A DNA stretch of 64,000 nucleotides from Chinchilla lanigera. Its lineage: Eukaryota; Chordata; Mammalia; Rodentia; Chinchillidae. Where the stretch lies: positions 29,396,321-29,460,320 of the forward strand of contig NW_004955417.1 of NCBI RefSeq assembly GCF_000276665.1. Direction: 5' to 3'. The translations under genes were made by a program, and so were the position numbers. Shown piece by piece: positions 12,651 to 25,007 of this stretch; the first letter of the stretch is position 1; each line of letters begins with the position of its first letter. The notes below the pieces were generated by a model. It did no database searches and was not told where the DNA came from. It saw only the letters and a list, made by a program, of their open reading frames with translations.

Positions 12651-12668
12651 AGAGAGAGGGAGGGAGAC
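12588..12668. repeat. Compound (TA)n(GA)n microsatellite
   Basis: An imperfect TA run at about 12590-12611 is followed by an AGAG run and GGGAGA variants to about 12668. The minus-strand open frame over it contains a Leu/Ser run that comes from this array. Confidence 0.95.
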
Positions 12669-12675
12669 AGTGAAG

Positions 12676-14040
12676 TAGCAATGTGGTTTGTGCGTGTGGG
12701 CGGAGGCCTGGCAGTGGCAGGATTGGGAGATGGTAAAAAGGGAAACTCGGGTTGAGGCAAGCTAATGACGTCCTGGACTGGTGCCAGGGGTGCAGAGGGT
12801 TGTCATGTCCGCCATTTGTGTCCCCAGAGAATGTTCTTTGCCGAGGGACCACTCAGCAACCAAGGATGGAGGACAGGTCCTGCAGGGATTAGCTAACCTG
12901 GTGCAGGCACCTGGTTCTTGCATAATGGCCACAGGGACACCAGCCAGGAATGCAGGTTGTGCAGGTCCCAAAGCACATGCTCCCTCCCCGCAGCCCTACC
13001 CTAGCCACAGCCTCTGCTGCAAACCCGCAACCTGCGCACAGGACCATCCCTGGGGGAGAAGAGCCTGCCTTCCTGCCAGGGAGAAGCTGATCATGCAGGG
13101 CCTCTCTCTTCCTGTCCTGGAGGGACAGGCATTGCTCCTGAAAATCACATATGTTCCAGATGTAGATGTCATCCCTCGCTCTCCGCCTGGGTAAGACTCA
13201 CAGGACGTGCCATCTGTTCCCAGGGAATTCTACATGACGAGACCTCGACCTGACTCCACTCGGCAGTGAAGGAGGCAGACAGTGAGACAACGAGACCACA
13301 TGGCCTGGAAGCAGCCGGCCGACAGGTGTTCAGATGACCTGTTAAAGGCTGAGAGGCCAGCGGAGGGTGGCCAGGGAGGGCTGATCTCTGTCTGGGCTGT
13401 AGCACACCCCTGTATGGAACCCACGGCCAGTGGGACACACTGGGGTCCCAGCAGATAAAAGCCACTGGCCTCAGAACTCAAAGGAAAGTAGAGTTGGAGA
13501 TAGCACCATAACTCCTGGCAACATAAATGCAGAATATAATCATTTTTGTGCTTTGACTTCCTGAAAGTCTAGGCTCTGCTTCCTTGGAGATGTGGGAGGA
13601 GGTCAGGAGGCAGGAGAGGCACATGCTTCCACCAAGGCACACGGCACAGTGACACTAGATCCGCACTAACGCTTTGTGTTATCTTGATCAATAAAGCGGT
13701 GGGGAGGGAAAGCTCGCCGTCCTGGTGGAGGCAGTTACTGTGGTTACCGTGAGGAGCAAGCATCGCTGCTGGAAAGCGGGAGCAGGAAAGCACTGTGCAT
13801 CTGGGCCTGGTGGAATCACCAGGGCGTCTCTGATGAATCTCATGTCCAGCTATACCTACAAATCAGTAACTGTGCCAACAGCAACTAGCAGCTCTAACCA
13901 GGCAAGTGGCTTAGATCCACTGAGTACTGGTTGAGTAAGAGGAAAAATTAGAACTGGCAGGAGCGAGAGGAGATGTTAGATACCGCTACAGCGTCAGGAC
14001 TGCTTACAGTAATGGGATACTGAAACTTTTCCGCTAACCT
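12676..14040. other. Unassigned non-coding stretch
   Basis: This is relatively GC-rich sequence with several competing open frames, the longest being 12781-13194. No protein family, exon signal or clear repeat was recognised. Confidence 0.45.
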
Positions 14041-14480
14041 TGTGTGGACTGAATTGTGTCCACCAACATGTGTGCTGAAGTCCTACCCGGTAGAACTGCA
14101 GAAGGTGTTCTCACTTGCAAACAGTGTATCTCCAGGGTTAACTAGTTAAAGTGGAATGGAGTGGCCCTGGCTCCAATACGCCTGGTGTCTCCGTAAAAAG
14201 AGAGAAATTTGGTCACAGAGACAGAGACATGTGGGCAGGGAGCGCCCTGGGAAGACGGACGAGAGAAGATTGCTGTGTAAAGGGGGAAGCAGATGGAGGG
14301 TCCTGACCAGGCAAGGAACACTTGGGTCTACCAGGAGGTCTGAGAGGCAAGGTGGGATCCTCCTCTAAAGCCTCAAATGGAGATGGCCCTTTACACCTTG
14401 ATTTCAGATTTCGAGCTTCAAGAAGAGTGAGAGAATAAAGTTCTGTCATTTGGAACCACTCAGGTGCCACGCTCAGCAGC
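14041..14480 (+). mobile_element. Old MaLR-type (MLT1/MST-like) solo LTR
   Basis: The diagnostic order of this LTR group is visible: 'tggactgaattgtgtccacc', then 'gctgaagtccta', 'cctggtgtctccgtaaaaag', 'cacagagacagagacatgtg', 'acaccttgatttcagattt', and 'agaataaagttctgtcatt'. The last block holds the polyadenylation signal. Terminal dinucleotides are decayed. Confidence 0.7.
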
Positions 14481-15104
14481 CTTAGGAAATGGCTATGCCC
14501 ACTGAGTACTCCCACAAGTGGAGTTTTTTGTGGTTGTTGCAAGCTCCGTGATGAGAGGATCCAAGCAGTATAAGGAGCAGGGCGTGAGCTCCCACGCAGC
14601 CTCACGGGCCACCTCTTTTTGCCAGCCATCGAGGTGTCAATCAGCTACCTGTGGTGTAGCTGTCCAGTACCTGGGGATGCACAGCTCTGACTTTCTGTCC
14701 TGGACTTCTTCACCGCTCAACATGAGAAACTGAGTGTCCTTGGTTGGCTAAGCTGTACGTGGTGTATCTGAAGTGTAAGGAAGTCAACACGCCCAAATTC
14801 TCATCTTTGGCCAAGCAGAGATGGAAGCCAGGGCCCGAAATTCCCCACTGCCCTGTCTCAGGTGGACCAGGCTGAGATGGCCCCTACTGCACCCACCGGG
14901 GACCGAGCCTGGGATGGGCCTGGGACGGGCCTGGGACTGTCCTTTCCTGTCCTCTTTGCTCTTCTCTGTCAACCCAGCTTAATTTCCCAAGAGCTCTTCC
15001 CAAAGCAAGCTAAAGCAAGCAGTCTCAGCTGTTAGGCAGAATCATTTTAATAAACCACAAAGTCTCACAGGGATTTGTGCTCGACATTTTGACTATATAA
15101 TAAG
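14481..15104. other. Unassigned non-coding stretch
   Basis: Nothing recognisable beyond short chance open frames. Confidence 0.45.
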
Positions 15105-15172
15105 CCCTAGCATAGTGCCATGCTCATAGTAGGACCCCTATAAATATATGTATCGAATGAATGTAGGCACAA
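15105..15172 (+). mobile_element. L2 LINE 3' end relic
   Basis: 'agcatagtgccatgctcatag' followed by 'aggacccctataaatatatg' and 'aatgaatg' matches the end of mammalian L2 elements ('cagtgcctggcacatagtagg...aataaat...gaatgaatg'). Confidence 0.55.
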
Positions 15173-16479
15173 TGATGTTGAGCCACTAATTATGGCACAC
15201 TGTGTAAATTAAATTAGCTGTCTATTCAATAGCTAAAAATAATACATTTATAGTGGTCCAGGCTGCATTTCTTTTCCTTGCCTCCATGAATTTCATGAGA
15301 AATCTTGTTTTAAGAATCAGGACAAGCTATGACTTATAATCCTAATAACCTTATGAAGATAAAATTATGTTAGAACTCTTTACAAGTTTCCAGAGAACCA
15401 TGCAGATTCCAGGGATTTACTTCAAAAGATGATCCTTCGTAAGAGGGTGTGTGTCTGTATTTGTTCAACTTCCACCCTTAAGACCTGATTCCATGATTTC
15501 TCAGGGGTCGCTACCAATGACTCTATGAGACAGGTCTGTGAAGCTCTTTCACAGCTCCGCAGCTAATTTCTCTAACTATGTGTACTTGAACTTGGAGAAA
15601 AGTTGGGCTTAATGAGCACAAATTCTAACTTGATGCATTTAGACTCCATTCAGTGAAGCACATGCTTACCAAGTGGCATCTCTGGCCAGTACTTGGCACT
15701 CTGAGTAGAAGGAAAACCTGAGAAATGACATCAGAGGATAAAGGCTACAAGTGAGCTCCCAGTCTGTGCCCTGTTCCTGTCCCTTAGTAAAATTATTCAA
15801 CCTCAAATTTCTGTGCCAGTGTTCTCTCAGCATTTTCAGTCTTGATGTAGGAGTGGGGGTAAACTGCTTTCCGGCTGTCTAAGAAAGGAGTCTCCTCACA
15901 GTAAAAGAATGTTTTCTCCAGTTTTACTGATACCAATATTGTATTAATTAACCAAGAAGAAAGAGGATTTTCCTACATATTGTCAGGCTTATGTGACACA
16001 GGGGAGCCACGTATGTCATCACATCCTGTGCATCTCAGAGAGAGTTGTCCAGTGGGAAAATAGCAGGAAAAGCTAGAGCTCCAAGCACTGAAGAAGTTCC
16101 TGCAGATGATGGGCAGGTGGAAACCAGCCACAACCTTGGAAAGATGCTCTAAAGTAAAGGAGAGAAAATACAATGAAGAGGTACCTCTTGCATGAGAGGA
16201 GGAAAGATTCTGACTGCCTACAGCCACAGACTAATTCTCCAGTTCTGCCACTGTTCACCACACCCCCATCCTGGGTGATGTGGCCTTCTCTGTGTCTTCT
16301 GTAGCCCTCTGCATTGTGACCCGCTGGCTCCCCAGCAGGGGCAGTGCAGGTAGGATGCACGCAGACCCCCAGAAGAAGTAATTTCCAATGGTGACTACTT
16401 CAAAGGACACAATTATGAAGCAGATTAAAACTCCCATGCCATGGAACATTCCCAAAAGAATGTCTAGAAGAAGTTGACC
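15173..16479. other. Mostly unassigned stretch with a possible MIR piece
   Basis: Around 15770-15830 there is a MIR-like block ('cctgtcccttagtaaaattattcaacctcaaatttctgtgcc' in outline). The remainder, including the open frames at 15973-16455, has no recognised feature. Confidence 0.4.
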
Positions 16480-16990
16480 ATGAATGAAGCTATATCTTTA
16501 TCAATATCGAAAAGGCAATTTGGAAAAATATACTAAAAGTCAAACATGAATGCTCCTTGATGTGGCCATTTCTGTATCACCAATTCATCTCCAAGAAACA
16601 CAAATACACAATTTTTTGTATAAAGATGCTATTGCAATACCATGTATAATAAAGAAATGTCACAGAGTTTCTAACTAACAAAGGGGACTAGAAAAATAAA
16701 CCTTAATTTACAAAAAGCGTAGTCAGCAGCAGGCGGAAATTTATTATAAATCCATGGCAAATGTTTGTGATATGTTATCCAGTGCAATAATCTAGTTACA
16801 AAGTAGGATGTGCCGTGTGATGACAATTTACATACAGACCCAGATACAGAGCGAGGCCAAGGGGCTGAGTTATGTGACAGGTTCACAATTTTCTTCTTTT
16901 TCTATTTATTTCTGTATTTTCTAAATCTGCTGCAAGTGAATAAAATTACTTTTGTAATAGGGAGAAAATCTGATATTATACGAAAGATAA
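16480..16990 (+). mobile_element. L1M-type LINE 3' end relic
   Basis: The wording follows the 3' untranslated end of old L1M elements. 'ggcaatttggaaaaatatac' is followed by a 'tgatgtggccatttctgta' block, 'aggggactag', a 'tttattataaatccatgg' block, and a T-rich segment 'ttcttctttttctatttatt' followed by 'aataaaattacttttgtaa'. No frame remains. Confidence 0.6.
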
Positions 16991-18001
16991 CCGAGTATCG
17001 TATTTGAAGGGTACTGTAGGGTGCTGGCTGTTGGCATTGGCCCTTTTTAGAAGGCAGACCTCTATATGTCTACAAGGCATGGATGATGAAAGCATTCCGC
17101 CTGAACAAAGCAAATACCACTGTCTGGGATTCTGTTTTTTACTGTAACTTTTGACATCAATTTCAGATGAGGCAGCAGATTTTTTTGTGAGCTCCAAGAA
17201 CAATTTTTCTTGAAGACGATTCTCTATAGATCACTTACACTTACTAAAGTTGAAATAGAATCAAAACTTATAAAACCAGGCAAGATGAGGTGAGAAAAAT
17301 TTTCCAGAAAAACACCGTGTTCTGTTATATCTTGTACCCATTGAAAAGAACTGTGTGCTTAGCTTTAATTTCTACTGCAGGCTTTTGGATTTTAGTATAA
17401 ACTAGAGAGGAACCTCAGAGAATAACGCAGATTGAAGAAAGCCTCCATTACACATGGGCTGAAAAGTTTTACCCATTCTGCAAGATAAAGCTTCCAGTGT
17501 TCTGGGCCAGGGACATTGTGCCCCAGACTCCTGTGCGTGTCTCACTTCAGTGTCCACAGACTGCATGCCCACTGTAGCCGACGAAAGCCTCTGCGTGCGG
17601 AAAGCCTACCAGAAGTTGACAGTGTGTCACTGGTTACTGAAATTTAACCCACTTGCCTTTAAAATTGTTTGTGATTATTTAAGTCTGATCTTTTAAATTT
17701 TTCTAGGTCGTTTGTTCCAGCATCATAAATCCTGTTTTATAAGTTAAATTACTGAAAACTTTCAGTGTATTTTTTCTTTTTTTCTTCATCGGCGTCGTCA
17801 GTCTTTATCCATTGCTTCAGTCACTTCTCTTTCTGTATTTTACAGAGAGCACTGTACCCTCCAGTGCCTCCTGGTAGAGGACTCTTGCATACCTCCATTC
17901 ACATGCTGTCACCTTCCTCCCGTGCACTCTGCAATGACAATTTTTTTGAAAAAAGGCTCATATTTGCACTATTCAAGCTCATGAATTTCCCCTTCTCTGG
18001 C
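16991..18001. other. Unassigned non-coding stretch
   Basis: Nothing recognisable. The open frame at 17765-18130 runs into the LTR that starts at 18002. Confidence 0.45.
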
Positions 18002-18747
18002 TGTAGAGAGCCCTTCCCGGTCCTTGTTGCGGTCCAGGAAGTTGTATTTGTAATCCCGTGGAAAAGTTACTGGGATCCCACAGAGTTAATTCCAATCTAC
18101 CACTTCCAGTGCAACCCATGGCAAGCATAAAGACACGAAGGCATCTCTGTAGTTATGGGGAGCCACGGAGCACTAAATCCAGTTACACTGATGGCTAGGT
18201 GGAACAAAAGCCTCGACCCAGGGCTGAATCTGGGTTTTATTAATTTGTGAAGAAGGGAATGGCTTGAGGATAAGTGACTGTGAGAACGGTGAGAAGTAGG
18301 TGAGTGCTGTGAGCTGGGCTGGGTAGGAGGCCTGAAGTCACCTCTGCACTATGCAGAGAGAAGGATATGCAGAAAGAGTAATCTGCATAACACAACTGAG
18401 GTAAAATCTAATGTTTGGGGTTGATGCTTCAGCTCTGATGTGTAATCTTTTACACATGCCCTGGGAAGTCGCAGCTCTTTAATCCCAGCTAACAGCATGG
18501 AGCACAGCTCTCCATCCCAAGTGTTGTTTATTTGGGAGCTATGGAACAGTGAAACACTGCCCTGTCACCTTGCTTCAAAGACTATGCCTCAGCACCTCTG
18601 CTGGACTGATTTGCATTGCTTAGAGCCAATTGAAGGGATGAGGAAAAGTCCCAGCCAGCTCTGTACATATCAATACATGGAAATAGGGTCAGGTTCAGCC
18701 AAAATGGAGACAATTTCTCCTTCAAGGAGAGCCGGTGGTCTTCCCCA
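18002..18747 (-). mobile_element. Solo ERV LTR, copy 3 of a 750-770-bp family
   Basis: The reverse complement starts TGGGGAAGACC and ends CTCTCTACA, about 746 bp. It aligns by eye along its whole length with 32889-33648 and 44067-44834. The flanks are TCTGGC (17996-18001) and TCCGGC (18748-18753), a 6-bp target duplication with one change. Minus-strand AATAAA lies at 18236-18241. A 6-bp duplication fits class II (ERVK-like) integration. The open frame at 18497-18778 belongs to this LTR. Confidence 0.8.
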
Positions 18748-18929
18748 TCCGGCTACACTGTCAACTCATCCCGCTTAAGCTATTTCCCAAGGTACATTTT
18801 CCAATCTGGGACTATTGCTTTTGCTACATGTATGTTCTTTTCTCTTTTATTGTTCCTTATGTTTTGCCCTCATCTAAAATATTCTTTCTGGGATTTTCTC
18901 TCTTGCCGATCCTTTAAAAAATTAATGTG

Positions 18930-19318
18930 TGATTTCTATCTATCTATCTATCATCTACCTATCAACTTACTCTCTATCTATATATCTATCCATCTATCTA
19001 TCTATCTATCCATCATCTATCAACTATCTATCAACTATCATCAATCTTTCTGTCATCTATCTATAGATATCTCAGTTCTGTTATCTGTCAATTATCAATC
19101 TATCACCTATCATGTATCTATCAACTATCTATCCATCATTTATCAACTATCTATCTTTTTGTTTATCTCTCTATCTTTCTATCATCTGTCTCTAGATATC
19201 TCAGTTTTATCTATCATGTATCAACTATCTATCATCTATCTTTCTGTCTTTCTATCTACTATCTATCCATCTATCCATCTATCCATCTATCACTTATCTC
19301 TCGATATCTCAGTTTTTG
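18930..19318 (+). repeat. Degenerate (TATC)n array with a higher-order motif
   Basis: Nearly all of the stretch is built from TATC/CATC/AACTATC units. A longer motif 'gatatctcagtt' recurs at about 19067, 19195 and 19305, spaced roughly 110-130 bp. This suggests larger-unit duplication inside the array. The 204-codon open frame at 18832-19446, the longest in the window, is an artefact of the array and repeats a 'LSIYHLSI'-like peptide. Confidence 0.92.
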
Positions 19319-19735
19319 GAAATCCTTTGGCAATCCCGTTAGTTTTGTTCTCACTACTTGGTTTCATTGTCTTGAATAGTTACCTTATTATCAAACCATA
19401 TATGTATAGACACTGCTCCAATAAAGTGATAAGCCTTTGCTATTAAAGATTATATCTTAAAACCTGAATATCTCACTTAGCTTTAAGAATGAAGTGGAGA
19501 ACCTATGAGCTGGGATTAAAAATTTTGGAGAAATAATTATATCACTTTCCATTGTTCCATCTCGAATATGACTACTGGAATTATTTTCTAAGTACAAGAA
19601 AAGCAGCTAGTTGCCCACCAGTGTGTGATGGGGGACTCAGACAGGAAGAGCTGGCTGAGGGCAGATTTCTTAAACACTCACTGCATATCTCTGGTAACAA
19701 ACTATAGAAATAATCCCTGGAGCACAGTCTTCTCA
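19319..19735. other. Unassigned non-coding stretch
   Basis: Nothing recognisable. Confidence 0.45.
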
Positions 19736-19960
19736 CAACTGCCCCTTGTTCATCAGGCCTGGGTGGATATCAGTAAACAAGATTCAATGCCAAAGAGTGG
19801 ATGGAGCTTATAATCTACTGGAGATAATACTGCACAGGTTCTCCAACACAGGCACAATTAATGATTCTCAGAGCTGTGACACTGGCCAGATGCTGGGATG
19901 GGGAGACCCCGAGGGTGAGAAGAGTGAGCCAGACCTGCCAGCTGCAGTGGAGGGGAGAGG
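19736..19960 (+). mobile_element. Ancient L2-associated interspersed repeat relic
   Basis: 'gatatcagtaaacaagattc', 'gtggatggagcttataatctactgg' (in outline) and later 'gatgctgggatggggagacc' resemble an ancient repeat commonly read antisense to L2 3' ends ('cagtgaacaa...ctcatggagcttacattctag'). It is highly diverged. Confidence 0.35.
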
Positions 19961-21609
19961 ACGCATGGCACAAAGGGGTGGCCAGGGGACTTTTCAGGTT
20001 TGGGGACAAGATATGAAGAGCCAGAAAGATGGAGACACCGAAAACTCTGGCTGCCTTGAGGAGTAGGGGGAGGCCAGCTCAAGGGGGTGGGGCTGACAGC
20101 TATGGGCCGGACAGTGGGTCGGCATTCCAGATCAGACCGAGCAGCGTCGCCTGCAAATCCAGTGGACCCGACTCAGTATGAGTTCGCTCGTTCTTTATGC
20201 TCAGCTTTCCTGCTGTGGAGAAAATGTGTTAAAGATGATCAAGTCGGCCAAACTGTTGGTGCTTTTTCTTTATTTAATAAAAACTATGTCGTTCGTTGAT
20301 CCCTAGCGCCTCCAGTCATGGAATATTTTAATACTGTATCTCCTCAGGGGAGATTTTTTTAAAAGAACTTTTGGAATTGGTAAATACACAATTGCTAACT
20401 TCTTGGTTTTTTAGTATCGCTCATTTCCTTACCCCTAGAGAGCCTTGCAGTTTTACTTGTGTTTCATTGCAGATATAAAATGCCCCGGGTCAGCCCATGC
20501 ACAGCACTCTGGCTTTTCGCCTGGTGGTCTGTCTGTGTCAGCGCAGGGCATCGGAGAGGTCTCTCCCCAAGCCTAAGACAGGAGTTCCGTGGTGAAAGTA
20601 TTTCTCAGTGATCTCTGGTTGCATCAATGTCAAAAACGTCTTTTTGTCTCTTTTTACTAAGATTAAGACTAAGTTGAACCACTTCATGTGTTGGTTTAAG
20701 AAAAATAGTGAATGTCTCTCTCTGTTACCTCACACCTTTTTGCCAGCTAATATTTTCCTAAGCTTCCTAAGGAGTGCCTCAGAGTCAGTTAACTGTGTTT
20801 CCAGGGAATGGACTCTTGGGAGGAACAAAAGTGCTAGGCTCTCTTTCCCTTAATCTGTAATATTCTTTCCAATTCATGGTACAGAATGACCTAAATCAAC
20901 CAAATTAGCAGAAAACATGTAAGAGGTTGGTTTTGACATGGCCCTTGTGTGACTGCTGTGGTGAAATCTCGAAACACATCCAATTTTAAACCGATCTTGA
21001 AGTGGGATGAGTCGATGTTAAATAATTCTCCATTTCCTTTCCAAGTGTTTCAGTGACAAATTCCATCTTAAACAGTTACATGATTACAAGCCCTGAAATT
21101 AAATTTCATGTTGAATAATTAAGCACTACTCTTCAGGGTCCCTGGAAGAAATCACATTCACTGCAGCACAAACACTCGGAATAATCGATTGGGAGTCAAC
21201 TGACAAAGCACTTCAGATATAATTTTCAGCTCTGAAGGGTGCTCCTGCCAGCAGCTGTGAGGAAGTGTCGGTGGGGGGGAGGAGGGCTCTGTCTTGCCTC
21301 AGGGTGCGGTGGTGGGGATGTGACCAGCGAGTCTCGCTTGCTTTATTCTTTATTTATATCTGTGCTAGGCCACATTTACAGGACCCAGTGACCAGCTCCA
21401 TGGCGAGCCGGTGCACGCAGCTGAGCCATCTGCACTCTCCTTACGTCCCCTCCTCTGTCCGTCTCTTGGTCCCCTTGCCATTTACACAACATCATTTGTT
21501 TTAAAGGAGGCTCTTCTTAGAGAGTTCTATGTAAACTGCCAAATAGCGACCTAGATCCATGTGCTGCCTGCTTCATTAACCCTCCCATAGAGCCATGGTT
21601 GGAAGTGAT
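19961..21609. other. Unassigned non-coding stretch
   Basis: Only weak features are present, including 'tttatttaataaaaact' near 20270, which could be a polyadenylation region of an unrecognised old repeat. No exon or RNA gene was seen. Confidence 0.4.
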
Positions 21610-21619
21610 GAACACTGTC

Positions 21620-22170
21620 TGCTGTGGAGGTCAAGGTGATACGGCAAGCGAGTTCATCAAGAACACCACTCGTAAGAAAACTGAAAAGGCAGGAACAAGC
21701 AAAGCTTTATTGAGCCGGTTGACGGTCTCTAACCAGGAGCCAGAGATGTCTGCACCTATCTGGGTCTCACCTTCAGTTTAAGTACATTTTTAGGTTTCCA
21801 TAGTAACCATTAACTCATTTTTTGGAATTTCACAAGAATGTCACCCAATTATCGCAAACTTTACCTCTCCCAGAAGTTGTCAGACAGCCAGATTCCAGAT
21901 GACCACTGCAGTTTAACTTTAAGCATACTTCCCAATCTGTCCTGTTTATTCTGTTCCAATATTATGACTCTGCTCTCCTTTAAGTGGGTTGATGACTAAC
22001 CAAGGGGAGAGGGTGAAGAGTGGGGCCAACTGCAGCTTCAGTGAACTTAAGTGACTTCTCTTAATATGGACTTCAAAACAGAAAATGGAGTCTCTCTTGC
22101 CCTGTCTGGGGCACAGCCCGAGAAGGGGCACTGCAGGAGAGACCACACACATCTCTATGTTGACAAAAAA
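21620..22170 (-). mobile_element. Possible ERV solo LTR, different from the 750-bp family
   Basis: Reading the minus strand, a 'gagagaccgtcaaccggctc' block is followed directly by AATAAAGCTTTGC, the typical polyadenylation context of a gammaretrovirus-like LTR. A U5-like tail ends near 21630. Upstream there are Phe/Ser-rich, gene-free segments. The borders and a target duplication could not be fixed. Confidence 0.4.
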
Positions 22171-22978
22171 CTCCATTCCGGTTGTCCAGCTGTGATCCAG
22201 AGTAAATGGTTCAACTCTTCCAAAGCTTTACAATTGTACAAACACATTTTAGTTCACAGATGGAACAAACAAGGAGGTGCCTTGGACTAGCCAAGAGGTA
22301 CGAAGGAAAGACCCGAGCCAGGCATGCTGGCACAGCGCTGACCCTGAGTGCGGACCTGGGACCATCCCACGTTTCCTCGGCACCTCTGCTTCATCCTCTG
22401 TGAAAAGAAGGCAGAACCTGACCATGTTTAAGCACCTCCCCACTCCACATTCTCTGTCTCTGATTGTGGTGCCCTGATTGTCCCTAAGAAAGCAGAGGCA
22501 GAACCATCTCCAGCTGAGATTGAGTGCTTTGTCAGGTCCTGGAGTTGTGAGTTTCCTACACAGACTGATGCTGTGTTCCAAGACGTGGCTTTGGCCTGTC
22601 TGCTGACTGCCCGGATGCTCCCTAGCAGCCAGAGAGGACCCACAGCTGGACTGCTTCCATCTCTTCCGCAGGCAGTGGGCTCCTTCCCTTGCTGACCAGA
22701 GGACGGGAGGTGAGATCAGACTGTGCCATGCTGAGGATGCAAACTGATGAGCTCACTTTGTTGCAACAAAACCTACACTCGACACGGACGTTGGAACTGG
22801 AGTATAATTTTCACCTTCCGTAAAATACTCTCCTTGCTTTCTTTTCAACCACTTGAAATTGTAAATGTATTTTAAAAGGGGAGCTGTATAACCTCACTCT
22901 TGTCAAAAAGGCATGAGTTGAGCAAATCTACAGAAAATTAAGAGATTAGGAGTTTGATAGAAAAGAGGTAAAAGCTAT

Positions 22979-23185
22979 GGGGCCAGGCAGATGTTTTAAA
23001 GTCACACAGTGCTGGATTTGAATCCTATCATCTCTCCTCCTTGGCTCTGTGATTTTAAAAATGCTGTTGAACATTATTCTTCTCAGTGTTTTTATTTGTA
23101 ACATTATGATAAAAGTTGGGTTATTATAAATATTGAATGAGTTATTCTAGCAATGCTTCTTGTACCCAGAAGCTATTCGGTGTCA
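22979..23185 (+). mobile_element. MIR SINE relic
   Basis: The order of MIR is preserved: 'gctggatttgaatcctatc', then 'ggctctgtgattttaaaaatg', 'tcagtgtttttatttgtaac', 'ggttattataaatattgaatg', and 'ttcttgtacccagaagct'. The B box-like TTTGAATCC is still visible. Confidence 0.65.
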
Positions 23186-23222
23186 TATATCTAATCTTTG
23201 GGTTACTATATGACAGCATGTC

Positions 23223-23340
23223 CTGAAAATGTCCATGCCTGATCACCAGGACCTGTGAATATGTAGCAGTTAAGGTTGAGATCCCAGATGTTCACTGGAA
23301 GTCTCATTCTGTTAAGGCTTATTGCCATCTGATAGGATTT
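23223..23340 (+). mobile_element. MLT1-like LTR fragment
   Basis: 'gtcctgaaaatgtccatgcc' followed by 'tcaccaggacctgtgaatatg' is characteristic of the first half of MLT1-type MaLR LTRs. The fragment ends where a second MaLR-like LTR begins. Confidence 0.5.
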
Positions 23341-23364
23341 GAGCAACTGAAAGGATCACGGGTC

Positions 23365-23827
23365 TCTAAGTTCATTGAATGGATTAACCCATTGAAGAGT
23401 TCATTTCTATCTGAATGCACTGTGGAAGAGGCCAGTGGAAGCAGGCTGAGTCTTTATGAAATGGATTAACCCACCGGAGAGATCCTTGCTGAGTAGGTTT
23501 AGGAGGTGGGCCCAGCTGGATGGTGTGGATCACGGGGAGGAAATCTGAAAAGAGAACTGTTCCCAGCCCTTTCCTTCTTCTTGCCTCTTTCTCTATTTCT
23601 CTCTCTGTCTCAGTCTCTCTCAATCTCTCTCTCTCTCTCTCTCTCTCTGCTTCCTGTCTACCATGATGAGCAGTTTTTTTTCCCCACACCATTCCACCAT
23701 GATGTTCTTGCCCTGAGCCAGCTGACCACTGACTAAAAACTCTGAAACCATAAACCAAAGTAAACCTCTTCTCCTTCAGGTTGATTTTGTTGGATATTTA
23801 ACCACAGCAATGAAAAGCTGACTAACA
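23365..23827 (+). mobile_element. MaLR-type solo LTR with an expanded (CT)n tract
   Basis: The segment ends 'gaaaagctgactaaca', the classic MaLR LTR terminus, after 'ctctgaaaccataaaccaaag'. It contains 'aaatggattaacccaccgg' and 'ggaggtgggcccagctgg', plus a CT-rich tract at 23590-23648. The left border is uncertain. The open frames at 23384-23758 lie inside it. Confidence 0.7.
23595..23648 (+). repeat. (CT)n microsatellite inside the MaLR LTR
   Basis: CTCT dinucleotides with a few interruptions end in an uninterrupted run at about 23627-23648. CT tracts at this place are typical of some MaLR LTRs. Confidence 0.9.
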
Positions 23828-23989
23828 TAGTTGGTTATGGGGCAAAGGGAAGTTAAAGTGAGCAAGTGGGACTAAGTCACTAATGCAGTGACCTGCAGGG
23901 GAGAGGGTGATCTGGGGTTATCCAAGTGAACCCAGTGTAAGCACAAGGTTCTTACTAGTGGAAAAAGGAGGGAGGAGAGAGATGACCAG

Positions 23990-24240
23990 AGAAATGGCCT
24001 TAAAAGCTGAGGTGGCCTGTCACCAACAAATGAAGGCCAGCAGCCACTAGATGCTTAGAAAAGTGAGAACATGGCTTCTAAGCTAGCGCTACACAAGGAA
24101 CCCAGGCCTGCCTGCATCTTGATTTTAGCCTGGTAGGATCCATCTTGGACTTCTAGCTTCCAGAACTGTAAGGTAATAAATTCCTGTTGTTTTAAGCCAT
24201 TAATTTTGTGGTCATTTGTTATAACAGCAGCAGGAATCTG
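23990..24240 (+). mobile_element. MLT1-like LTR 3' portion
   Basis: 'catcttggacttctagcttcc', 'agaactgtaaggtaataaatt' and 'cctgttgttttaagccatt' form the 3' half of an MLT1/MST-type LTR, including the AATAAA polyadenylation signal. Confidence 0.65.
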
Positions 24241-25007
24241 ATTTATTATTATTATTATACATAGAAAAACAGCTTGCTATTCACCAAAATACAGGCTTCC
24301 TCTGTTTATCAAGCATAAACACTGCTAGAAACAGCTGTGTGGCCAGCACTTACACTTCCTAGCTTTCTGCAGCTAGGGCAGCCACGTGACCAAATTAGGA
24401 TGTCACTGAGCATTTAGATAAAGGTTCCCTTCCTTTCCTGGGCCTGCTCACAGGAAAGATCTCAAGCTACAAGATGGAAGCTGCCTTAGTCCTTAAATCA
24501 CCATCTGAAGAAAAGCCTGCACTGAACTGTTACAAGGAAAGGGAAGACTTTAACTGTGTTGGCCACTGATATTTCAGGATTTACTGCTAAAGTAGCTGGC
24601 ATTATCCTGGTAGGGTTATTATGTGTCATTAAATTCTCATTTGTTGTATTTTGCTTGGTAGCTGGCTGAAAACATCCTTCCCTTTCATAATCTTTTCATC
24701 TCTTCAGGAAATTGCAAGTGTTTCCTTGGATCTATCTATAAGGATAACTGTGGTAGTCACCCTTAAATACCCTTTACACTTCCTCCTGATGGGGGCCACC
24801 AACACCCCAGTGCCTCGGGGAACTCTTACTAAATTAGGAGACCACTAGCTCTTTCAAGTCCTTGCTTGGGGTATGGAAAAAGACACAGAATCGCAAAGGA
24901 TTTGAAGGGGAAGGGACTTCATTCTCATATCCTCAGTGAGGCCCAGAGAGTCTTCCCGAAGACCTCATCCATCACTGTCCACTCTTAGTCATTTTAGATG
25001 TTTCAGA

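Noticed and set aside
12496..12852. Minus-strand 118-codon frame with a Leu/Ser run
   Set aside because: The run is the (GA)n microsatellite read on the opposite strand.
18832..19446. Longest open frame in the window (204 codons)
   Set aside because: It is read through a TATC microsatellite and gives a repeating Leu-Ser-Ile-Tyr peptide with no family motif.
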